In this document: one piece after another, positions 42,223-48,110 of the stretch | How positions within the stretch are numbered: the stretch's first letter is position 1 | Layout of the letters: each line of letters opens with the position of its first letter | From: Rhodocyclaceae bacterium | GTDB taxonomy: Bacteria > Pseudomonadota > Gammaproteobacteria > Burkholderiales > Rhodocyclaceae | NCBI GenBank assembly: GCA_003963315.1 | Contig: RXJP01000033.1 | Location: 679 to 48,788, forward strand | DNA: 48,110 bases | Reading direction: 5' to 3' | Notes under the pieces: generated by a model | Databases searched by the model: none | The model's input: the letters and a program-made list of their open reading frames with translations, nothing else | What the model was told of the DNA's origin: nothing | Position numbers and translations under genes: made by a program

Positions 42223-44553
42223 ATGATAGAAATCGAAATCGACGGTAAACCGCTGCAAGTCGAAGACGGCAGCACCATCATGGATGCCGCCCACCAGGCC
42301 GGCACCTATATTCCCCATTTCTGCTACCACAAAAAATTGTCCATCGCGGCCAATTGCCGCATGTGTCTGGTGCAAGTGGAAAAGGCGCCTAAGCCCATGC
42401 CGGCCTGCGCTACGCCCGTTACCAACGGCATGAAAGTGTTCACCCATTCCGATCTGGCCCTCAGCGCCCAGGCCGGCGTGATGGAATTCCTCCTGATCAA
42501 CCACCCCTTGGATTGTCCCATCTGCGACCAGGGCGGCGAATGCCAGTTGCAGGATCTGGCCGTGGGTTATGGCAACAGCCAATCCCGCTACGAAGAAGAA
42601 AAGCGCGTTGTTCCTGATAAAGATCTGGGACCGCTGGTGGCCACCGATATGACCCGGTGCATCAACTGCACGCGTTGTGTCCGTTTCACCCAGGAAATCG
42701 CCGGCTTCATGGAAATGGGCCAGGCTTTCCGCGGTGACCGTGCCGAAATCATGCCCTTCGTCGAGAGCACGGTGACCACCGAGCTTTCCGGCAACATCAT
42801 CGACCTGTGCCCCGTCGGCGCGCTCACCTCCAAGCCTTTCCGTTTCTCCGCCCGTACCTGGGAATTGTCCCGTCGTAAGTCGGTGGCCGCCCATGACGGC
42901 CTGGGCAGCAACCTGATCGTGCAGACCAAGCACGACAAGGTGATGCGCGTCCTGCCCCTGGAAAACGAAGCTATCAACGAGTGCTGGTTGTCCGACCGCG
43001 ACCGTTTTTCCTACGAAGCCCTCAATTCCGAGCAACGCCTGACCAAGCCCATGGTGAAGCAGGGCGGCGAGTGGAAGGAAGCCGAGTGGAACGTGGCCCT
43101 GGACTACGTTTCCCACGCCCTGCGCGACGTGGTCAAGACCCACGGCGCTGACGCGGTGGGTGCCTTGGTCAGCCCCAACGCCACCCTTGAGGAAATGACC
43201 CTGGCCGGAAAACTCATGCGCGGCATGGGGTCCGACAACATCGATTTCCGTCTCCGTCAGGTCGATTTCAGCGCCGACGGCAAGCGTGCCGGTACGCCTT
43301 GGCTGGGCATGAAGATCGCCGACCTGTCCAAGCTGGATCGCGTGCTGGTGGTGGGTTCCTTCCTGCGCAAGGAACATCCTTTGCTAGCCCAGCGCCTGCG
43401 CCAGGCCGCCAAGCGCCTGACCCAGGTCAGCGTGCTCCACGCCAGCGACGACGATCTCTTGATCAAGTTGTTCGCCAAGGCCATCGCCAAACCTTCCCAA
43501 CTGCCGGCCGTGTTGGCTCAGGTGGTCAAGGCGGCCGCCGAAATCAAGGGAGTGGCAGTGGATTCCGCCGTGGCCGGCGTCACCGTCAGCCCGGCGGCAA
43601 AGAAAATCGCCGAAAGCTTGGCATCCGCCCGCAACGGCGCTGTGCTGCTTGGCAACTTCGCCCAACAGCACCCCAAGGCCGCTACCCTGCAAGCGCTGGC
43701 TCAGCTGCTTGCCCAGATCACCGGCGTCAAGGTCGGCCTGTTGGCGGAAGCCGCCAACAGCGTCGGCGGCTATGTAGCCAAGGCTCTGCCGCAACAAGCA
43801 GGACGTAATGCCGCCCGCCTGTTGAGCGAGCCCCGTCAGGCTTACCTGCTGCTGGGCGTCGAGCCCGAGCTGGATAGTGCCGATGGTCGCGCCGCCGTGG
43901 CCGCACTCAAGCAGGCCAAGACCGTGGTGGTGATGTCTCCCTTCAAGTCTGCCGCTGCCATGGAATACGCCGATGTGCTGCTGCCGGTGTCCCCTTTCTC
44001 GGAAACTTCCGGCACCTTCGTCAATGCCGAAGGCCGTGTGCAGAGTTTCTACGCAGTAACCAAGCCCCTGGGCGAAACCCGTCCGGCTTGGAAGGTGCTG
44101 CGTGTGCTGGGCAATCTGCTGGAAGTGTCCGGTTTCGATTACAACAGCAGTGAAGAAGTGCGGGACGAAATCCTCGGCGGGAAGCCGGAGTTTGTTTCCG
44201 GTCTGGACAACGGCGTTTCCGGCGTGTCCATCGACCTGGCTGCTGGCGACCAATTGGAACGGGTTGCCGATGTGCCCCTTTATTTTGTCGATGCCCTGAC
44301 CCGGCGTGCCCCCAGCCTTCAAGCGACCCCCGATGCGGCGGCGCCCCAGGCACTACTGAACGCAGCCACATTGAGCAGTTTCGGCATCGCCGAAGGCGGG
44401 CAAATCGTGGTCAAGCAAGGGGAGGGCAGCGTCAAGCTGACCGTCGGGCTCGACGCCGGCATCGCCGACAACACGCTGCGTATCGCGGCTGCCCATGCCG
44501 ATACCATGGCCCTGGGTGCCATGTTCTCTGCACTGACGGTGGAGAAGGCTTGA
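42223..44553 (+). CDS. nuoG: NADH-quinone oxidoreductase subunit G
   Basis: 776-residue subunit of the NADH arm. The N-terminal ferredoxin-like domain carries N1b ([17 protein letters not shown]), then the His-Cys cluster ([18 protein letters not shown]), N4/N5 motifs ([27 protein letters not shown]), and a large molybdopterin-oxidoreductase-like C-terminal domain without a cofactor. The nuoH ATG overlaps its TGA. Confidence 0.96.
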   Translation: MIEIEIDGKPLQVEDGSTIMDAAHQAGTYIPHFCYHKKLSIAANCRMCLVQVEKAPKPMPACATPVTNGMKVFTHSDLALSAQAGVMEFLLINHPLDCPICDQGGECQLQDLAVGYGNSQSRYEEEKRVVPDKDLGPLVATDMTRCINCTRCVRFTQEIAGFMEMGQAFRGDRAEIMPFVESTVTTELSGNIIDLCPVGALTSKPFRFSARTWELSRRKSVAAHDGLGSNLIVQTKHDKVMRVLPLENEAINECWLSDRDRFSYEALNSEQRLTKPMVKQGGEWKEAEWNVALDYVSHALRDVVKTHGADAVGALVSPNATLEEMTLAGKLMRGMGSDNIDFRLRQVDFSADGKRAGTPWLGMKIADLSKLDRVLVVGSFLRKEHPLLAQRLRQAAKRLTQVSVLHASDDDLLIKLFAKAIAKPSQLPAVLAQVVKAAAEIKGVAVDSAVAGVTVSPAAKKIAESLASARNGAVLLGNFAQQHPKAATLQALAQLLAQITGVKVGLLAEAANSVGGYVAKALPQQAGRNAARLLSEPRQAYLLLGVEPELDSADGRAAVAALKQAKTVVVMSPFKSAAAMEYADVLLPVSPFSETSGTFVNAEGRVQSFYAVTKPLGETRPAWKVLRVLGNLLEVSGFDYNSSEEVRDEILGGKPEFVSGLDNGVSGVSIDLAAGDQLERVADVPLYFVDALTRRAPSLQATPDAAAPQALLNAATLSSFGIAEGGQIVVKQGEGSVKLTVGLDAGIADNTLRIAAAHADTMALGAMFSALTVEKA

Positions 44554-45632
44554 TGAACGAAATCATTCAAACCGGACAAGCCTTCTTCGGGCCCCTGTGG
44601 CCCGTGGTGTGGACCCTGGTCAAGATCGTCGGCATCCTCGCGCCCCTGTTGGGTGGCGTCGCCTACCTGACGTTGGCGGAGCGCAAGGTGTTGGCATGGA
44701 TGCACATCCGGGTCGGTCCCAACCGCGTCGGTCCCCTGGGATTGTTGCAACCCCTGGCTGACGGCGTGAAGCTGATCTTCAAGGAAATCATCATCCCCGC
44801 CCGGGCCGACAAGAAGTTGTTCTTCCTCGGCCCCATCCTGGCCATGGCGCCGGCTTTGGCTGCCTGGGCCATCGTTCCCTTCTACAAGGGATGGGTGCTG
44901 GCCAATGTGGATGCCGGGGTACTGCTGGCCCTGGCCATTACTTCCTTCGGCGTTTACGGTGTCATCATCGCCGGCTGGGCCTCCAACTCCAAGTATCCCT
45001 TCCTTGGCGCCATGCGGGCCGCCGCCCAGATGGTGTCCTATGAGGTTTCCATGGGCTTGGCGCTCATCGTCGTCCTGATGGTTTCCAATAGCCTCAACCT
45101 GACTGAGATCGTGGAAGGCCAGATGAAGGGGATCTTCGCCAGCCATGGCGTGGACTTCCTGTCCTGGAACTGGCTGCCCCTGCTGCCCATGTTCCTGGTG
45201 TACCTGATCTCCGGTGTGGCGGAAACCAACCGTGCACCCTTCGACGTGGTGGAAGGCGAGTCGGAAATCGTGGCCGGCCACATGATCGAATACTCAGGCA
45301 TGTCCTTCGCACTGTTCTTCTTGGCCGAATACGCCAACATGATGCTGGTGTCGGCCATGACCGCGATTTTCTTCCTTGGCGGCTGGTCTTCGCCCCTCAG
45401 CGCCCTGGCGGACTTGCCCGTGATCGGTCCCGTGTTCTGGAACGGTTTCCACTGGCTGGCCTTGAAGATGGCAGCGTTCCTGTTCTTCTTCCTGTGGATA
45501 CGCGCCACCTTCCCCCGTTACCGTTACGACCAGATCATGCGTCTGGGTTGGAAAGTTTTTGTCCCCCTGTGCCTGGTGTGGATCCCGGTCATCGGTGTGT
45601 GGATGATGTCTCCCCTCAACATCTGGAAGTGA
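44553..45632 (+). CDS. nuoH: NADH-quinone oxidoreductase subunit H
   Basis: 359-residue membrane subunit with eight or so helices at the arm junction: [42 protein letters not shown], and [22 protein letters not shown] (quinone channel acidic residues). Start is ATG 44553, overlapping the nuoG stop by one base. Confidence 0.97.
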   Translation: MNEIIQTGQAFFGPLWPVVWTLVKIVGILAPLLGGVAYLTLAERKVLAWMHIRVGPNRVGPLGLLQPLADGVKLIFKEIIIPARADKKLFFLGPILAMAPALAAWAIVPFYKGWVLANVDAGVLLALAITSFGVYGVIIAGWASNSKYPFLGAMRAAAQMVSYEVSMGLALIVVLMVSNSLNLTEIVEGQMKGIFASHGVDFLSWNWLPLLPMFLVYLISGVAETNRAPFDVVEGESEIVAGHMIEYSGMSFALFFLAEYANMMLVSAMTAIFFLGGWSSPLSALADLPVIGPVFWNGFHWLALKMAAFLFFFLWIRATFPRYRYDQIMRLGWKVFVPLCLVWIPVIGVWMMSPLNIWK

Positions 45633-45642
45633 GATAGGAATT

Positions 45643-46128
45643 ATGGGAGCCAGGGATTTCATCGGTAGCCTGTTCCTCAAGGAACTGATCAAGGGCATGG
45701 CCATCACCGGCCGCTATCTGTTCGCCCGAAAAATTACCGTTCTCTACCCGGAAGAGAAGACGCCCGCGTCCAACCGTTTCCGCGGCCTGCACGCCCTGCG
45801 CCGCTACCCCAACGGGGAAGAGCGCTGTATCGCTTGCAAGCTGTGTGAGGCCGTTTGTCCTGCCATGGCCATTACCATCGAGTCCGCCCAACGGGATGAC
45901 GGCAGCCGCCGTACCACCCGTTACGACATCGATCTGACCAAGTGCATCTTCTGCGGTTTCTGCGAGGAAGCCTGTCCAGTGGACGCCATCGTCGAGACCC
46001 GCGTGTTCGAATACCACGGCGAAGAGCGGGGCGATCTGTATTACACCAAGCAGATGCTGTTGGCCAACGGGGACCGCTACGAGCCCCAGATTGCGGCCGA
46101 TCGTGAAGCCGACGCCAAGTTCCGGTAA
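45643..46128 (+). CDS. nuoI: NADH-quinone oxidoreductase subunit I
   Basis: 161-residue 8Fe ferredoxin-like subunit. Two complete motifs, [16 protein letters not shown] and [18 protein letters not shown], hold clusters N6a and N6b. An N-terminal amphipathic helix ([18 protein letters not shown]) anchors it to the membrane arm. Confidence 0.97.
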   Translation: MGARDFIGSLFLKELIKGMAITGRYLFARKITVLYPEEKTPASNRFRGLHALRRYPNGEERCIACKLCEAVCPAMAITIESAQRDDGSRRTTRYDIDLTKCIFCGFCEEACPVDAIVETRVFEYHGEERGDLYYTKQMLLANGDRYEPQIAADREADAKFR

Positions 46129-46134
46129 GACGCC

Positions 46135-46773
46135 ATGGAATTCAAGACCCTACTTTTTTATGTGTTCTCGGTGGTGATGCTGTTCGCCGGCCTGCGTGTG
46201 ATCACTGCACGCAACCCGGTACATGCGGTGCTCTACCTTGTGCTCGCCTTCTTCAACGCCTCGGGCATTTGGTTCCTGCTCCAGGCCGAATTTCTCGCCA
46301 TCGCCCTTTTGGTGGTGTATGTCGGCGCAGTGATGGTGCTGTTCCTGTTCGTGGTGATGATGCTCGACATCAACATTGAAACCCTGCGCAAGGGCTTCTG
46401 GAGCTACCTGCCTTTCGGTGCGGCCATCGGTCTGCTGATGGTGGTGGAGATGGCGCTGGTGCTGGTGGGCCGTTATTTCAGCCTGGCTGCATTGCCTGAG
46501 CCCGAAGTGGTGGCCGGCTACAGCAACACCAAGGAACTGGGCCGCGCCTTGTTCACCGACTATGTCTATCCTTTTGAATTGGCTTCCGTGATCCTGCTGG
46601 TGGGCATCATCGCCGCCGTGCTGCTGACCAACCGCAAGCGCAAGGATTCCAAGGCCATGAATCCCTCCGATCAACTGGTGGTCAAGCGCAATGATCGTCT
46701 GCGCATCGTCAAGATGGAATCCTTCCAGGAGCCCGTTGCCGAGCCATCCGCTGACGAAGGCAAGGGAGCCTAA
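46135..46773 (+). CDS. nuoJ: NADH-quinone oxidoreductase subunit J
   Basis: 212-residue membrane subunit with five helices: [22 protein letters not shown] and [27 protein letters not shown] carry the conserved pi-bulge helix. A hydrophilic C-terminal tail of about 40 residues follows ([15 protein letters not shown]). Confidence 0.95.
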   Translation: MEFKTLLFYVFSVVMLFAGLRVITARNPVHAVLYLVLAFFNASGIWFLLQAEFLAIALLVVYVGAVMVLFLFVVMMLDINIETLRKGFWSYLPFGAAIGLLMVVEMALVLVGRYFSLAALPEPEVVAGYSNTKELGRALFTDYVYPFELASVILLVGIIAAVLLTNRKRKDSKAMNPSDQLVVKRNDRLRIVKMESFQEPVAEPSADEGKGA

Positions 46774-46775
46774 CC

Positions 46776-47093
46776 ATGTTGAGCCAATCTCTTTCCCTCT
46801 CCCACTATTTGGTGCTTGCTGCCGCGCTGTTTTGCATCGGTGTCGTCGGCATCTTCCTCAACCGGAAAAACCTGATTGTGCTGTTGATGGCCATCGAATT
46901 GATGTTGCTGGCGGTGAACCTGAACTTCGTGGCGTTCTCCCACTACCTCCACGATACGGCGGGGCAACTTTTCGTGTTTTTCATCCTGACCGTTGCGGCG
47001 GCCGAATCGGCCATCGGCCTCGCCATCCTGGTGGTGCTGTTCCGCAATCTTTCGACCATCAATGTGGAAGACCTGGATAGCCTGAAGGGCTAA
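46776..47093 (+). CDS. nuoK: NADH-quinone oxidoreductase subunit K
   Basis: 105-residue, three-helix subunit related to Mrp[24 protein letters not shown] carries the conserved Glu of the proton channel, and [18 protein letters not shown] the second acidic residue. ATG follows the nuoJ stop by two bases. Confidence 0.96.
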   Translation: MLSQSLSLSHYLVLAAALFCIGVVGIFLNRKNLIVLLMAIELMLLAVNLNFVAFSHYLHDTAGQLFVFFILTVAAAESAIGLAILVVLFRNLSTINVEDLDSLKG

Positions 47094-47108
47094 GGTAGAA
47101 GACAAAGA

Positions 47109-48110
47109 ATGGATATGCAGACAATCTACCTGCTGGTACCCCTGGCTCCGCTGTGCGGCGCCATTCTCGCCGGTTTGTTCGGCAAGGCCATCGGCCGCGC
47201 CGGCGCCCATACCGTGACCATCCTCGGTGTGGCTGTGGCCTTTGTCCTTTCCCTGGTGGTGTTCCAGGATGTCCAGGCCGGCCATACCTATAACGGCACG
47301 GTTTACACCTGGCTGCAGTCCGGCGGCCTGTCCCTGCAAGTCGGCTTCCTGATCGACAAGCTGACCGTGATGATGATGCTGGTGGTGACCTTCGTTTCCT
47401 TGATGGTGCATATCTACACCATCGGTTACATGGCGGAAGATCCCGGCTATCAGCGCTTCTTCAGCTACATCTCCCTGTTCACCTTTTCCATGTTGATGCT
47501 CGTCATGAGCAACAACTTCGTCCAGTTGTTCTTCGGCTGGGAAGCCGTAGGTCTGGTGTCCTACCTGCTGATCGGCTTCTGGTATACCCGCCCTACCGCC
47601 ATCTACGCCAACCTGAAGGCCTTTCTGGTGAATCGCGTGGGCGACTTCGGTTTCCTGCTGGGCATCGGCTTGGTGGCTGCCTACGCGGGTAGCCTGAACT
47701 ACGCCGATGTATTCGCCGTCAAGGACCAATTGGCTGCTCAGCTCTTCCAGGGAACCAATTGGTCCCTGATCACCGTGATCTGCGTCTGCCTGTTCATTGG
47801 TGCCATGGGCAAGTCCGCCCAGGTGCCTTTGCATGTTTGGCTGCCGGATTCCATGGAAGGCCCGACCCCGATCTCCGCCCTGATCCACGCTGCCACGATG
47901 GTGACCGCCGGTATCTTCATGGTGACGCGCATGTCGCCCCTGTTCGAACTGTCGGATGCGGCCCTGTCCTTCGTGCTGGTGATCGGTGCCACCACGGCCT
48001 TGTTCATGGGCTTCCTCGGCCTGATCCAGAACGACATCAAGCGGGTCGTGGCCTATTCCACCTTGTCGCAGTTGGGTTACATGACCGTGGCCCTGTGGGT
48101 TTCCTCCTAC
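47109..48110 (+). CDS. nuoL: NADH-quinone oxidoreductase subunit L, 3' end cut by window edge
   Basis: Antiporter-like proton-pumping subunit. The first 334 residues are visible of about 650-680: MDMQTIYLLVPLAPLCGAIL, FFGWEAVGLVSYLLIGFWY (conserved Glu), FLVNRVGDFGFLLG, LHVWLPDSMEGPTPISALIHAATMVTAG and DIKRVVAYSTLSQLGYM. An alternative start is ATG at 47115. nuoM and nuoN are expected beyond the edge. Confidence 0.95.
   Translation, partial: MDMQTIYLLVPLAPLCGAILAGLFGKAIGRAGAHTVTILGVAVAFVLSLVVFQDVQAGHTYNGTVYTWLQSGGLSLQVGFLIDKLTVMMMLVVTFVSLMVHIYTIGYMAEDPGYQRFFSYISLFTFSMLMLVMSNNFVQLFFGWEAVGLVSYLLIGFWYTRPTAIYANLKAFLVNRVGDFGFLLGIGLVAAYAGSLNYADVFAVKDQLAAQLFQGTNWSLITVICVCLFIGAMGKSAQVPLHVWLPDSMEGPTPISALIHAATMVTAGIFMVTRMSPLFELSDAALSFVLVIGATTALFMGFLGLIQNDIKRVVAYSTLSQLGYMTVALWVSSY

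Overview
This window reads as chromosome of a GC-rich, Gram-negative, nitrogen-fixing betaproteobacterium. The order kdsD-kdsC-lptC-lptA, the tpiA-secG-tRNA-Leu-nuo block, a phasin (polyhydroxyalkanoate storage), a class III pilin and several c-di-GMP enzymes fit Rhodocyclales or a relative. That placement is inference from gene order and protein character, not a database match. I see no transposase, integrase, phage gene or CRISPR array.

Left part (1-20,660): a nitrogenase accessory region. A partial nifH runs off the left edge. draT (ADP-ribosylates NifH) is divergent from it. A membrane PAS-GGDEF-EAL protein and a SIR2-like protein follow. Bases 4,794-12,034 hold a catabolic-looking module: arylsulfatase plus formylglycine-generating enzyme, an IclR regulator, a BASS transporter and a DUF1302 outer-membrane protein. 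These share a near-identical 21-bp palindrome. After a cyclopropane-fatty-acid synthase comes a minus-strand nif run in transcription order nifB, fdxN, nifO, fprA (flavodiiron), a [2Fe-2S] ferredoxin, an FeSII (Shethna)-like protein, draG and nif11. Upstream of nifB lies a second unit: [2Fe-2S] ferredoxin, nifZ, a 47-codon gene and a terminator. Four transcription units (nifH, the SIR2-like gene, nifB, ferredoxin-nifZ) each carry a perfect TGT-N10-ACA NifA box 57-98 bp upstream of a -24/-12 sigma-54 promoter. This ties the SIR2-like gene and the small gene to nitrogen fixation and groups the DraT/DraG switch, FeSII and a flavodiiron protein as nitrogenase protection functions.

Middle part (20,700-36,100): a diguanylate cyclase, an unassigned DRE-TIM-like barrel protein, hrpA, a CinA-type MoCF-domain protein, a phasin, the LPS genes lptA-lptC-kdsC-kdsD, a KefB/KefC-type antiporter, a pilin-like gene, rdgC and an HU gene. 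Several have clear intrinsic terminators.

Right part (36,300-48,110): tpiA, secG, tRNA-Leu(GAG) and the complex I operon nuoA to nuoL in canonical order, with nuoL cut by the right edge.

Intergenic inverted repeats occur at 15,589-15,671, 17,775-17,843 and 27,358-27,470; two of them sit inside the nifB operon. The most interesting items are the NifA-boxed SIR2-like gene, the sulfatase/BASS/DUF1302 module with its shared operator, and the small gene behind nifZ.
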